Shown: positions 42,292 through 49,940 of the stretch, in pieces
Layout: each line of letters opens with the position of its first letter
Numbering within the stretch: position 1 is the stretch's first letter
DNA from: Actinomadura chibensis NBRC 106107
GTDB taxonomy: Bacteria; Actinomycetota; Actinomycetes; Streptosporangiales; Streptosporangiaceae
Length of the DNA: 64,000 bases
Reading direction: 5' to 3'
NCBI RefSeq assembly: GCF_001552135.1
Contig: NZ_BCQP01000037.1
Location: 87,088-151,087, forward strand
Made by a program: the position numbers and the translations under genes
Notes under the pieces: generated by a model
What the model saw: the letters and a program-made list of their open reading frames with translations, nothing else
What the model was told of the DNA's origin: nothing
Database searches by the model: none

Positions 42292-42671
42292 GCGTTGGCG
42301 ACCTCCCACACCGGGCGGATCTGGACGCGCGAGATCCGCCAGCCGTCCACCGCCCGGACGGCGCCGATCTCGTAGCGCTCGCCCAGCAGGCGCGGCCCGT
42401 CCTCGTTGGCGAAGACGACGAGCAGGTTCGCCCGGATGACGGCCTGGTCGCCGTCCAGTTCGACGAGCTTGTTCGTGATGAAGTGCTGCGTCGGCACCGT
42501 GTGGTTCTTCTGGGCCTGCGCGATCAGGGCATCGACGCCCTTGGCGACCCCGCCCGCGGTGTGCGCCTCCGCGTCCTCGCTGAAGAGGGCGCGTCCGGTG
42601 TCGGGGGCGTGCTCGTCCAGCCAGAGCCCCAGGCGGCTGACCAGCGCGGACAGCTCTTCACGGTCGTTCAT
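42288..42671 (-). CDS. SnoaL-like/NTF2-fold protein
   Basis: A 127-residue cone-fold protein (MNDREELSALVSRLGLWLDEH; AEAHTAGGVAKGVDALIAQAQKNHTVPTQHFITNKLVELDGDQAVIRANLLVVF; GWRISRVQIRPVWEVANA). Members include isomerases and polyketide cyclase-like enzymes. It is divergent from marR with three TTGG-N5-CCAA boxes in the 84-bp space between them, so it is very probably repressed by that MarR protein. Confidence 0.85.
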   Translation of the reverse strand: MNDREELSALVSRLGLWLDEHAPDTGRALFSEDAEAHTAGGVAKGVDALIAQAQKNHTVPTQHFITNKLVELDGDQAVIRANLLVVFANEDGPRLLGERYEIGAVRAVDGWRISRVQIRPVWEVANA

Positions 42672-42681
42672 CACAACTCCA

Positions 42682-42734
42682 TTGGTTGAGCCAACATTGG
42701 TAGGCCCAACAATACAAACCGTTGGCTCAACCAA
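42682..42734. promoter_or_regulatory. three TTGG-N5-CCAA boxes, probable MarR operators
   Basis: Thirteen-bp palindromic boxes lie at 42682-42694, 42697-42709 and 42722-42734. The outer two are arms of a perfect 14-bp inverted repeat (TTGGTTGAGCCAAC and GTTGGCTCAACCAA). They fill the divergent spacer between the SnoaL-like gene and marR. Confidence 0.75.
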
Positions 42735-42755
42735 CAACCCCGTACACTGATCCGC

Positions 42756-43217
42756 ATGATGACGGCCGACGCGCAGCAGCCCGCGCGCCTCAAGAACGCC
42801 GCGAGCTGGCTGATCAACATGGTGTCCGTGCACAGCCATCGCCTGGTCGGGGACGGTTTCGCCGCCGCCGGAGCGCGCGGGTACCACTACCGGCTGCTCG
42901 CCGCGCTCGACGAGTACGGGCCGTCCAGCCAGGCCGCGCTGGGCCGCCACACGGGCATCGACCGCAGCGACGTGGTCGCCGCGCTGAACGAGCTCGCCGC
43001 GAAGGAGCTGGTCGAGCGGGCGCCCGACCCGTCCGACAGGCGGCGCAACATCATCACCCTCACCCCGGACGGCGCCCGCCAGCTCGCCCGGCTGGACGAC
43101 GTCCTCGCCGGAATCCAGGACGAGCTTCTGGCGCCGCTCGACCCGTCCGAACGCGCCCAGCTCACGGCCCTGCTGGCCCGGCTGGCCGACCACCACGCGA
43201 AAAGGAGTCGCCTATGA
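42756..43217 (+). CDS. MarR family transcriptional regulator
   Basis: A 153-residue winged-helix dimer. Core: SSQAALGRHTGIDRSDVVAALNELAAKELVERAPDPSDRRRNIITLTPDG, the MarR recognition helix and wing. The family responds to small phenolics or oxidants. It is divergent from a SnoaL-like gene across an operator array, and its stop overlaps the next ATG (ATGA), coupling it to a GNAT gene. Confidence 0.92.
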   Translation: MMTADAQQPARLKNAASWLINMVSVHSHRLVGDGFAAAGARGYHYRLLAALDEYGPSSQAALGRHTGIDRSDVVAALNELAAKELVERAPDPSDRRRNIITLTPDGARQLARLDDVLAGIQDELLAPLDPSERAQLTALLARLADHHAKRSRL

Positions 43218-43726
43218 CGTCCACCGGCCTTCGCTTCGTCGAGATTCCCCGCGCCGCGATGGCGGCCCTCCTTGAAGGCGACCTCGCCGCCGCGAGCGCC
43301 GCCGCCGGAGTGACCCTCACCGACTATTTCCTCACCGACGAGGCCGAATTCCTTTGGCGGCTCCGCCTGGAGCAGCTCGAACGCGACCCCGGAATCGCTC
43401 CCTGGATCGTCCGCGCCGCCGTTTCGGAGCCCGACGGCGACGTCGTCGGATACGCGGGCTTTCAAAGCAAGCCCGACGAGCACGGAATGGTCGAGGTCTC
43501 CTACTCCGTCGATCCCGCGCACCGCCGCCGCGGCCACGCCCGCGCGATGCTCGCCGCGATGCTCGAAAGGGCCGCGTCCGAGCCGTCCGTGACGACCGTC
43601 CGCGCGACGATCAGCCCGGACAACAAGGCGTCCCTCGCGACGATCGCGGGCCACGGCTTCGCCCACGTCGGCGAGCAGTGGGACGAGATCGACGGCCGCG
43701 AACTCGTCTACGAGCGCCCCGCCTGA
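43214..43726 (+). CDS. GNAT family N-acetyltransferase
   Basis: A 170-residue GNAT-fold protein (MTSTGLRFVEIPRAAMAALL). Motif A is VEVSYSVDPAHRRRGHARAMLAAMLERA, followed by RATISPDNKASLATIAGHGFAHVGEQ, a RimJ/RimL-type pattern. Substrate unknown. The ATG overlaps the marR stop, so it belongs to the MarR unit and may be an effector, for example detoxifying the inducer. Confidence 0.88.
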   Translation: MTSTGLRFVEIPRAAMAALLEGDLAAASAAAGVTLTDYFLTDEAEFLWRLRLEQLERDPGIAPWIVRAAVSEPDGDVVGYAGFQSKPDEHGMVEVSYSVDPAHRRRGHARAMLAAMLERAASEPSVTTVRATISPDNKASLATIAGHGFAHVGEQWDEIDGRELVYERPA

Positions 43727-43735
43727 CGTCCCAGG

Positions 43736-43924
43736 TCAGCCGCCCTCCGTCAGCAGGTGGACGGCCCGCCGCGCCGCGTCGGGATCGGCGGCGGACAGCA
43801 CCGCCAGCAATCCGTCGAGATCGTCGGACGAAAAGGCCGCCCACCAGTTCCCGCGCGCGTCCCGGGTGATCAGCCAACCGGGAAAGAGATGCTGGACGAG
43901 CAACAGCGCGACGGCCTCGTTCAT
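43736..43924 (-). CDS. small protein of the WhiJ-like locus (62 aa), unknown
   Basis: The last gene of the three-gene leftward operon. Its ATG overlaps the stop of the 123-residue gene (ATGA). Product: MNEAVALLLVQHLFPGWLITRD, then NWWAAFSSDDLDGLLAVLSAADPDAARRAVHLL, a compact alpha-helical protein with a central WW pair. No family recognised. Translational coupling to the preceding gene is the main evidence that it is real. Confidence 0.65.
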   Translation of the reverse strand: MNEAVALLLVQHLFPGWLITRDARGNWWAAFSSDDLDGLLAVLSAADPDAARRAVHLLTEGG

Positions 43925-44292
43925 CGGGCGGACGACCGCTCCCGGAGGAATTCGTCCACGGTCCCGGCCGCCCATTCGGCGTCCCCGCACGGGCAGAACC
44001 AGCCGCCCCGCCCGCGCGCCGCCTCGTAATAGCTCCAGCCGCCGCGCGGGACCGCGAGCACGCACAACGTCACGGCGATATCGGCGCCGTAAACGCGCAG
44101 CAGCGGAACCCGGACCGGGACCACGTCCGGCTCATAGGTCTTCACGCACCGCCATCCGCGCCGTTCGAGGAACGGGGCGAGCGCGTCCAGACGGGCCATG
44201 GCGATGTCCGGGTGCCGCAGCGTGCGCCATTCCAGATACCGGTACTGGACGGCCCGGCGCACCCGATGGCGGATCAGTGCAGTTTCGCCCAC
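43921..44292 (-). CDS. protein of the WhiJ-like locus (123 aa), unknown
   Basis: GTG 44292, behind AAGGAGG, lies 19 bp inside the end of the ATPase gene. The product (VGETALIRHRVRRAVQYRYLEWRTLRHPDIAMARLDALAPFLERRGW) is basic and helical at first. It ends with a beta-rich half containing WFCPCGDAEWAAGTVDEFLRER; the CPC pair may bind a metal or form a disulfide. No family recognised. It is in operon with an anti-sigma-type ATPase and a 62-residue protein. Confidence 0.7.
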   Translation of the reverse strand: MGETALIRHRVRRAVQYRYLEWRTLRHPDIAMARLDALAPFLERRGWRCVKTYEPDVVPVRVPLLRVYGADIAVTLCVLAVPRGGWSYYEAARGRGGWFCPCGDAEWAAGTVDEFLRERSSAR

Positions 44293-44666
44293 GTGACCTT
44301 CCCTCCTTCGTCCAGCGGACGGACGCCCCACGCCCGCACCAGTTCCGACACCAGCAGCAGCCCCCGGCCGGACGTCGTGGCGTGGTTCTCCGGCGGAACG
44401 ACCGGCAATCGCGCGCCGCCGTCCCACACCTCCACCACCGGGAGCCCGTCGCGCCCGTCCACGAAAAGGCGCACGATGATCGGCCCCTCCCCGTGCACAA
44501 AGGCGTTGGTGACCAGCTCGCTCACCACGAGCCGGCCGACATAGTCGTCCGCGATCCCCCACTCCGCGAACCGCGCCGCCACAAACCGCCGCGCCCGCCC
44601 CGCCGCCCGTCCGTCCGGTTCCAGGACGAGCGTCGGGGCCTCAGGGGCCAGCACCGCAGGAGACAT
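44274..44666 (-). CDS. anti-sigma-factor-type ATP-binding protein (HATPase_c)
   Basis: A 130-residue stand-alone GHKL ATPase/kinase domain of the RsbW/SpoIIAB kind. ATG 44666 follows GAGGTGA. The N-box is SELVTNAFVHG, G1 is VEVWDGGARLP and G2 is TSGRGLLLVSELV. Such proteins sit beside XRE/DUF5753 and DUF397 genes in actinomycetes (WhiJ/AbaA-like loci). Here it leads a leftward operon with two small proteins, divergent from the XRE gene across a 154-bp spacer. Confidence 0.88.
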   Translation of the reverse strand: MSPAVLAPEAPTLVLEPDGRAAGRARRFVAARFAEWGIADDYVGRLVVSELVTNAFVHGEGPIIVRLFVDGRDGLPVVEVWDGGARLPVVPPENHATTSGRGLLLVSELVRAWGVRPLDEGGKVTWAKLH

Positions 44667-44820
44667 AAGAATCACCTCGGGGAAGTCTTCGATCACCTGT
44701 TCCCCAGCGTCCTCTGCGACAGGATTCCGAGAGAGACAAAACCCGTGGTCGCGCACATAATCGCGACACTGCGTTCATTGCCGTTCATCGTTCGGTGACC
44801 ACTCGGTCGGAGGAGTCGAC

Positions 44821-45636
44821 ATGCCGCAACGCCCGAAGCGCTTGACCCCCTCCAGCGGCCCGCTGGACTTGTTCGGATCCGAGGTCCGGCGCTACCGGCA
44901 GCTCGCCGAACTGTCCCTCGCCCAGCTCGCCGACAAGATCCCGTTCGCCGCGTCCACCATCGGCGAGGTCGAGCGCGGCGAGACGGGCTGCGACCGCGTC
45001 TTCGCCGAGGAGTGCGACCGCGTCCTCGACACCCGCGAGGCCCTCGCCCACCTCCACGACGGCCTCTTCGACGGCCGCTCCGCCGCCTTCCCGAAGTGGT
45101 TTGAGGACTGGCCGGACGTGGAGCTGCAGGCGGAGGTCCTCCGTATCTACGAGCCCATCGTCGTAACGGGCCTGCTCCAGACACCGTCCATTGCGGAGAT
45201 ACTGCTCTACGGTGACCAAGCCAAGGTCGCGGGCCGATTGGAGCGTCAGGCCATCCTTCTCCGCGAGGAGCCTCCGCCGCCTCGCGTGGTATACGTCCTG
45301 CCTGAACGAGTCCTCCGGTCGCGCACTGGTTCCGCGGAGGTGATGCGCGAGCAGCTTCTCCACCTCGCCGACGCCGTGTCACCAAGCGTTAGCGTGCAGG
45401 TCATTCCAGATGGTGAACCCCACCCCGGCAACTCGGGAGCGTTCATGATTGCCACCCTGCCCAGTGGCGAGCAAGCGGCATACACCGAGGGCGAACCGCA
45501 TGGCATCATGAGGGACAGCCGATCCGACCTCGAGAAGCTGAACCGGCGATTCACTGACATCAGCACGTACGCGCTCCCGGCAAGCATGTCGGTAGCTTTG
45601 ATCCGAGAAATTGCGGAGGAGGCGTGGAAGCCATGA
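44821..45636 (+). CDS. XRE-family regulator with DUF5753 domain (WhiJ-like)
   Basis: A 271-residue protein. The helix-turn-helix is LSLAQLADKIPFAASTIGEVERGETGCDRVFAEECD. DUF5753 follows from about residue 85 (FEDWPDVELQAEVLRIYEPIVVTGLLQTPSIAEILL; PERVLRSRTGSAEVMREQLLHLAD; DLEKLNRRFTDISTYALPASMS). GGAGGA precedes the ATG. In streptomycetes such proteins pair with a small DUF397 partner and affect development. Four DUF397 genes follow, the first overlapping this gene by ATGA. Confidence 0.93.
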   Translation: MPQRPKRLTPSSGPLDLFGSEVRRYRQLAELSLAQLADKIPFAASTIGEVERGETGCDRVFAEECDRVLDTREALAHLHDGLFDGRSAAFPKWFEDWPDVELQAEVLRIYEPIVVTGLLQTPSIAEILLYGDQAKVAGRLERQAILLREEPPPPRVVYVLPERVLRSRTGSAEVMREQLLHLADAVSPSVSVQVIPDGEPHPGNSGAFMIATLPSGEQAAYTEGEPHGIMRDSRSDLEKLNRRFTDISTYALPASMSVALIREIAEEAWKP

Positions 45637-45812
45637 CTTCGCGTCCCGTTTGGCGGAAGAGCAGCTACAGCAGCAGCAATGGAGGGGCCTGCGTTGAACT
45701 GGCCGACCTCGGCAAGGCCGTCGGCATTCGCGACTCCAAGGACCCATATGGTCCCGAGCTCCACATCACACCCACAACTTTCCGTAACCTAATCGCGAAC
45801 CTCAAACACTAA
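45633..45812 (+). CDS. DUF397 domain protein, copy 1
   Basis: A 59-residue protein (MTSRPVWRKSSYSSSNGGACVELADLGKAVGIRDSKDPYGPELHITPTTFRNLIANLKH) covering the whole DUF397 family: WRKSSYS at the start, CVELA, then GIRDSKDP. Coupled to the XRE gene by an ATGA overlap, with GGAGGAGG upstream. It is the presumed cognate partner of the WhiJ-like regulator. Confidence 0.93.
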   Translation: MTSRPVWRKSSYSSSNGGACVELADLGKAVGIRDSKDPYGPELHITPTTFRNLIANLKH

Positions 45813-45856
45813 GCCTCCCCAGCCCTGACCTGTTCGGGCCAGGGCGAAGGATCACC

Positions 45857-46033
45857 ATGACGAAAATGACATGGCGTAAGAGCAGCTACAGCAGTTCACA
45901 GGGAGACAACTGCATCGAACTGGCCGACCTCGGCGGAGTCGTGGGCGTCCGCGACTCCAAGGACCCGGATGGCCCTCACCTACGCATAACGCGCAACACC
46001 CTCCACACCTTGATCACAAACCTCAAGCGCTAG
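45857..46033 (+). CDS. DUF397 domain protein, copy 2
   Basis: 58 residues from ATG 45857 (MTKMTWRKSSYSSSQGDNC, then IELADLGGVVGVRDSKDPDGPHLRIT) to TAG 46033, with GCGAAGG upstream. The 44-bp spacer before it holds a hairpin (GCCCTG...CAGGGC). It is closest to copy 1 in its middle section, so a recent tandem duplication is likely. Confidence 0.9.
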   Translation: MTKMTWRKSSYSSSQGDNCIELADLGGVVGVRDSKDPDGPHLRITRNTLHTLITNLKR

Positions 46034-46100
46034 CCGCGCCCAACCCCCCGCCCACACGGGGCCAGGGCTGAGGGCCTCGTCAAAGCTTCGGAGGGATTCA

Positions 46101-46277
46101 ATGATGACGACGTGGCGCAAGAGCAGTCACAGCGGAACACAGGCCGGGAGTGAGTGCGTGGAGGTCGGCCGCCTCCCCGAGACCATCGCCTTCCGCGACT
46201 CCAAAGACCCCCACGGCCCCCAACTCCACATCACCCCCGCCACTTTCCAAACCCTGCTCACAAACCTCAAGCGTTAA
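46101..46277 (+). CDS. DUF397 domain protein, copy 3
   Basis: 58 residues from ATG 46101 (MMTTWRKSSHSGTQAGSEC, then VEVGRLPETIAFRDSKDPHG) to TAA 46277, with GGAGGG 5 bp upstream. The 67-bp spacer before it again carries a GC hairpin with GCCAGGGCTGAGGG, recurring from copy to copy. Confidence 0.9.
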   Translation: MMTTWRKSSHSGTQAGSECVEVGRLPETIAFRDSKDPHGPQLHITPATFQTLLTNLKR

Positions 46278-46404
46278 CCGCCACCAACCCTGGCCCGCAA
46301 TGGGCTAGGTCTGAGGGCAGCGCACAAAACGGCCTGGCGTCAACAGCCAGCGCCGGTCTGTTGCTTGGTGAGAACGCGGCCTAACAGTAGAGGGGCTGAA
46401 CGCC

Positions 46405-46584
46405 ATGAAGTTCAGGCCCACGTGGAGAAAGTCACGCCATTCCGGCAACGACGGCGGTCATTGCGTGGAACTCGCCCGGCTGTCGGAGAACATCGGCATC
46501 CGCGACTCCAAGAACCCCTACGGCCCCCACCTCCTGATCAACCGTGACGGTCTCCGGGAACTGATCAACGGCCTCAAGCGCTGA
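46405..46584 (+). CDS. DUF397 domain protein, copy 4
   Basis: 59 residues from ATG 46405 (MKFRPTWRKSRHSGNDGGH, then CVELARLSENIGIRDSKNPYGPHLLI) to TGA 46584, with GAGGGG upstream. It is the most diverged copy, with a longer 127-bp spacer before it that still contains a decayed CCCTGGCCC/GGGCTAGG hairpin. Confidence 0.9.
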   Translation: MKFRPTWRKSRHSGNDGGHCVELARLSENIGIRDSKNPYGPHLLINRDGLRELINGLKR

Positions 46585-46707
46585 CAGGTCGCGAACCCTG
46601 TCGGGTCCCGGCGTCCCGGACTGGCACAACGGCTCCGTGCTTCGCCGGGGCATGTCGGGCTGGACGCCGGGACGTTGCGTGGCTTCTCCTGCGTCGTGGT
46701 TCTGCCA

Positions 46708-46721
46708 CGTGAGCGTTCACG
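46708..46721. promoter_or_regulatory. CGTGA-N4-TCACG inverted repeat upstream of the ECF sigma gene
   Basis: CGTGA (46708-46712) and TCACG (46717-46721) form an inverted repeat about 110 bp before the sigma-factor start, in a 248-bp spacer without a gene. A role as operator is only a suggestion. Confidence 0.3.
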
Positions 46722-46832
46722 CGGGGTGACGCGGTCGTCCCTTGTTCAGCGCCGGGTGTGGCGTCGAGTTCCTCGGAGCGTGCAACAGTTTCGGCGGTCC
46801 ATGCGTCCTGGGGTCAATGGAAGGGACGGCCT

Positions 46833-47351
46833 TTGGACCACGACGGCGTGACCTACGAGGAATTCGTGACCACCCGCGCGCAGGCGTTGCTCCGTTACGG
46901 CTATGTGCTCACCGGCAACCCCGACGACGCGGCGGACCTGCTGCAAGAAGCCCTGATCAGGCTTAGCGCCGCCTGGAGCCGGGTCGTGAACAAGCACGAC
47001 CCCGAGGGCTACGTCCGGACGATCATGGCCCGCCAGCACATCAGCATGTGGCGTCGGCGACGACGCGAACGCCTGGTCGGCAGCGTCCCGGAAGAGCGCT
47101 ACGACGACCGCGGCCTGGAACGGGCCGAGCACGACCCGCGCCTGTGGGAGGCCCTGACCACGCTGCCGCGACGCCAGCGCGCCGTGCTGGTCCTGCGCTA
47201 CTACGAGGACCTCCCCGACGAGGAGATCGCGAGGACGCTCGGCATCTCGCGCGGGACGGTCCGCAGCCAGGCCGCCCGCGCGCTCGGCAAACTACGCGCG
47301 GACTGGCGTCCGGCCGCCGCGTCCACGGCGGGAGGGCACCATGACCGATGA
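46833..47351 (+). CDS. SigE-family ECF RNA polymerase sigma factor
   Basis: A roughly 172-residue sigma-70 factor of the SigE-like actinobacterial group. Region 2: YEEFVTTRAQALLRYGYVLTGNPDDAADLLQEALIRLSAAW and YVRTIMARQHISMWRRRRRER. Region 4: LPRRQRAVLVLRYYEDLPDEEIARTLGISRGTVRSQAARALGKLR. TTG 46833 with AAGGGA upstream is my start; GTG 46848 or an earlier GTG 46758 remain possible. Its end overlaps the next gene by 11 bp, which is the usual place for a sigma regulator. Confidence 0.9.
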   Translation: MDHDGVTYEEFVTTRAQALLRYGYVLTGNPDDAADLLQEALIRLSAAWSRVVNKHDPEGYVRTIMARQHISMWRRRRRERLVGSVPEERYDDRGLERAEHDPRLWEALTTLPRRQRAVLVLRYYEDLPDEEIARTLGISRGTVRSQAARALGKLRADWRPAAASTAGGHHDR

Positions 47352-48561
47352 CCTGGACCGGGCGCTGCGCGCCACGCTCACGACCGCGGCGCGACAGGCC
47401 CCCGACGTCGAGGCGGGCCTGCTCGACCGGGTGGAGTCGGCGCGCCGCAGGCGCCGCCGCATCCGGACGTCGGCGGCCGCCGCCGCGGTCGCGGTCGTCC
47501 TCGGCGGGACCGGCGCGGTCGGCGCGCTGCTGCGGTCCGGCGAGGACGCGCCGCCCGCCGCCACCACGGCAGACGCCCTCAAGCCGATGTCGCTCGCCGG
47601 TCTCGGGACGCCGGTAAAACTGCGCGAACGGTGGCCGGATGCCGTCCGAACCGTTCCGAGCGAGCTGCCCAACGGGCGCGTTCTGGAACCCGTGGCCCTG
47701 CTGGACGGCGACACGCTGGTGGGCGCGACAACGGCCTCCCTGCAGAAGCCGGACAAGCTGTGGTCCTACGATCTCGCCGCCCACCAGGCTCGGGTGATCA
47801 CCGACATCGTGGTCCCGCCCGGCTCGAAGATCTTCGCGTCCGACTTCGCCATCGGGCAGGGCCAGGTGATCTGGTGGCTGTCGTACCGCGCGCACGGCCG
47901 CGACACGGTCGAGATCTGGGGCGCGCCGGTCGCGGGCGGCGCCGCGCACAAGATCGTCGGGTTGCCGGGGGCGTCGGTCTCCACGCTGCTCATCGACGGC
48001 GGCACCATCGTCTGGGGCATGAGCGACGGCATCCACAAGGCGCCCCTGGCGGGCGGCGCGCCCACCCGCGTCCCCGGCACCGCCGGTTACGAGATCGTCT
48101 CCTGGCCCTGGATCGGCTCGCCCGCCTTCGACGGGAACAAGGAGCAGGACGTCACACACCGCTCACTGTGGAACCTCCGGACGGGGGAGCACCGCAAGGC
48201 CCGCCTCACACCGCTCAGGGGGACATGGTCGTGCGCGGTGACCTGGTGCGTCGGCGACAACCCCTGGAACAGGACCATCTCCATGCAGCGCAGGGACGGA
48301 AAGGCGGGCAGGACGTTCCCGACCGACATGCCCGGTGCACCGGCCCTGGGCATCATCTACGAGCGGTTCGTCCCCTTCTTCCCCGATGGGCTCAGGACGC
48401 GGACCCACGTCCTGTACGACCTGCGGACCGGCAAGCTGATCGACACCGGGATACAGCGGTTCAACGAGGCCCTCGGACGAGCGCGGAACGACCGCGACCC
48501 ACAGCGCTTCATCCACAACAAGGCCGGAACGACCCTGATCGACTTCTCGAAGATCACCTGA
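47341..48561 (+). CDS. membrane-anchored protein with beta-propeller-like exterior, probable sigma regulator
   Basis: A 406-residue protein. A short cytoplasmic N-terminus (MTDDLDRALRATLTTAARQAPDVEAGLLDRVESARRRRRR) is followed by one transmembrane helix (SAAAAAVAVVLGGTGAVGALL). Then comes a roughly 330-residue extracytoplasmic region with repeating strands (KLWSYDLAAHQARVIT; VEIWGAPVAGGAAHKIV; GIHKAPLAGGAPTRV), like a beta-propeller. No HxxxCxxC zinc anti-sigma motif is seen. Overlap with the ECF gene suggests it controls that sigma factor by a cytoplasmic contact. Confidence 0.8.
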   Translation: MTDDLDRALRATLTTAARQAPDVEAGLLDRVESARRRRRRIRTSAAAAAVAVVLGGTGAVGALLRSGEDAPPAATTADALKPMSLAGLGTPVKLRERWPDAVRTVPSELPNGRVLEPVALLDGDTLVGATTASLQKPDKLWSYDLAAHQARVITDIVVPPGSKIFASDFAIGQGQVIWWLSYRAHGRDTVEIWGAPVAGGAAHKIVGLPGASVSTLLIDGGTIVWGMSDGIHKAPLAGGAPTRVPGTAGYEIVSWPWIGSPAFDGNKEQDVTHRSLWNLRTGEHRKARLTPLRGTWSCAVTWCVGDNPWNRTISMQRRDGKAGRTFPTDMPGAPALGIIYERFVPFFPDGLRTRTHVLYDLRTGKLIDTGIQRFNEALGRARNDRDPQRFIHNKAGTTLIDFSKIT

Positions 48562-48678
48562 CGGCGGGACGCGCGCGGGACCGCGACGGTTCGGCGGTCA
48601 ACCCGCTGGTCGGGCCGCGCGGTACAAAGGACTCCTTGGCATTATCGAACGTTCCAAGCCGATTCGAAGGGAGCGTCC

Positions 48679-49089
48679 ATGAACCGCGCCGTCACGTTGA
48701 TCCGCTCGTCCTCGCTGTCCGACGTCGCCCAGTACGCCTACGCCGCCTCGGCCGCGCCCGGGTCCCGCCTGATCTTCCTCGCCGGGGCGTGTCCCCTGGA
48801 CGAGGACGGAACCACGGTGGCGGTCGGGGACTATGCGGGTCAGGCGGCGAAGGCCGTCGAGAATTTGAAGACCGCCCTGGCGGACGCCGGTGCGTCTTTG
48901 GACGATGTCGTCTACACCAGGGTGCTGGTCGCGTCCACCAGGCAGAAAGACCTGGGGACCGCCTGGAAGGTGGTCCGGGCCGCCTTCGGCGATCACGATG
49001 TCCCCAGCACTTTGTCGGGCGTCACCGTTCTCGGCTACGAAGATCAACTGGTGGAGATCGAGGCCACCGCCGCAGTCCTCGATTCCTAG
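48679..49089 (+). CDS. RidA/YjgF family protein
   Basis: A 136-residue trimeric chorismate-mutase-like fold (SRLIFLAGACPLDEDGTTVAVGDYAGQAAKAVENLKTALADAGASLDDVVYTRVLVAS; VTVLGYEDQLVEIEATAAVLD). The Arg of YTRVLV is at the position of the RidA catalytic arginine. Canonical members hydrolyse reactive enamine/imine intermediates; other family branches have other roles. Its stop overlaps the convergent methyltransferase (CTAG). Confidence 0.88.
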   Translation: MNRAVTLIRSSSLSDVAQYAYAASAAPGSRLIFLAGACPLDEDGTTVAVGDYAGQAAKAVENLKTALADAGASLDDVVYTRVLVASTRQKDLGTAWKVVRAAFGDHDVPSTLSGVTVLGYEDQLVEIEATAAVLDS

Positions 49090-49874
49090 ACCCCGGCGGT
49101 AACGATCCAGGCGCGGGAGTCGAACCAGACGCCGTCGTCCGTCGAATGCGCGGCGAGCATTTCGCGGAGACGTCCGATCGCCTGGGTCGCGGCGGTGGCG
49201 TCCACCTGCCCGAGCACCTCGCTGGTGCAGGTGAAGCCGCGGACCCAGGCGAGCGCGGCGTCCACGTCCGGCCCGTAGTACACCGGCTCGCGGACATTGG
49301 TGAAGTTGACGCCGGTGAACCCTGCGGCCTTCAGAATCCGCTTCACGGTGGGCGGGTCGGCAAGGGAGAACGGATCCGGGCCCGCGTCGGTCTTTCCGGC
49401 GGTTTCGAGTGCCCGGCGAATGGCCATGTCCCATTCGTTGCGTTCACGGGACTGCCAGACCATCATCACCAGGCGTCCGGACGGGCGCAGTGCCCGCCCG
49501 ATATTGGTGAACGCGGCGACGGGGTCGGCGAAGAACATCGTCCCGAACCTGCTGGTCACCAGGTCGAAGCGGCCCCGCGGAAAGCGGTGGGACTGCGCGT
49601 CGGCGCACTCGAAGGCGACATTGCCCAACCCTTCGGCTTGGGCGAGTGCGCGGGCGCGCTCAATGGCGCGGGCGGAGACGTCCACCCCGAGCGCGCTGCC
49701 GGTCCGCGCGTCGCGCGCGGCCTGCCGGGTCGTCTCCCCGGCCCCGCAACCGATGTCGAGGATGTGTTCGCCCGCCTGGACCCCGCACGCCCGGCGCAGC
49801 ACTTCATTGTGCCGCCGCAGTTCGGCTTCGTAACCCATGGGGCCGGGGCCGTGTTCGCTCGCTGAATTCCGCAC
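49086..49874 (-). CDS. class I SAM-dependent methyltransferase
   Basis: A 262-residue methyltransferase from GTG 49874, 7 bp after AAGGGA. Motif I is HILDIGCGAGETTRQAA, followed by GVDVSARAIERARA, ECADAQSHRFPRGRFDLVTSRFGTMFFADP and GRLVMMVWQ. It is of the UbiE/small-molecule type. The substrate is unknown, and nothing around it points to a pathway. Confidence 0.87.
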   Translation of the reverse strand: MRNSASEHGPGPMGYEAELRRHNEVLRRACGVQAGEHILDIGCGAGETTRQAARDARTGSALGVDVSARAIERARALAQAEGLGNVAFECADAQSHRFPRGRFDLVTSRFGTMFFADPVAAFTNIGRALRPSGRLVMMVWQSRERNEWDMAIRRALETAGKTDAGPDPFSLADPPTVKRILKAAGFTGVNFTNVREPVYYGPDVDAALAWVRGFTCTSEVLGQVDATAATQAIGRLREMLAAHSTDDGVWFDSRAWIVTAGV

Positions 49875-49940
49875 CGAGGTCCCTTCGCGACGCTCGCCAC
49901 CCGCGCCGACCACAATGCCATCCCGCCGCGCCGCAGTGGG

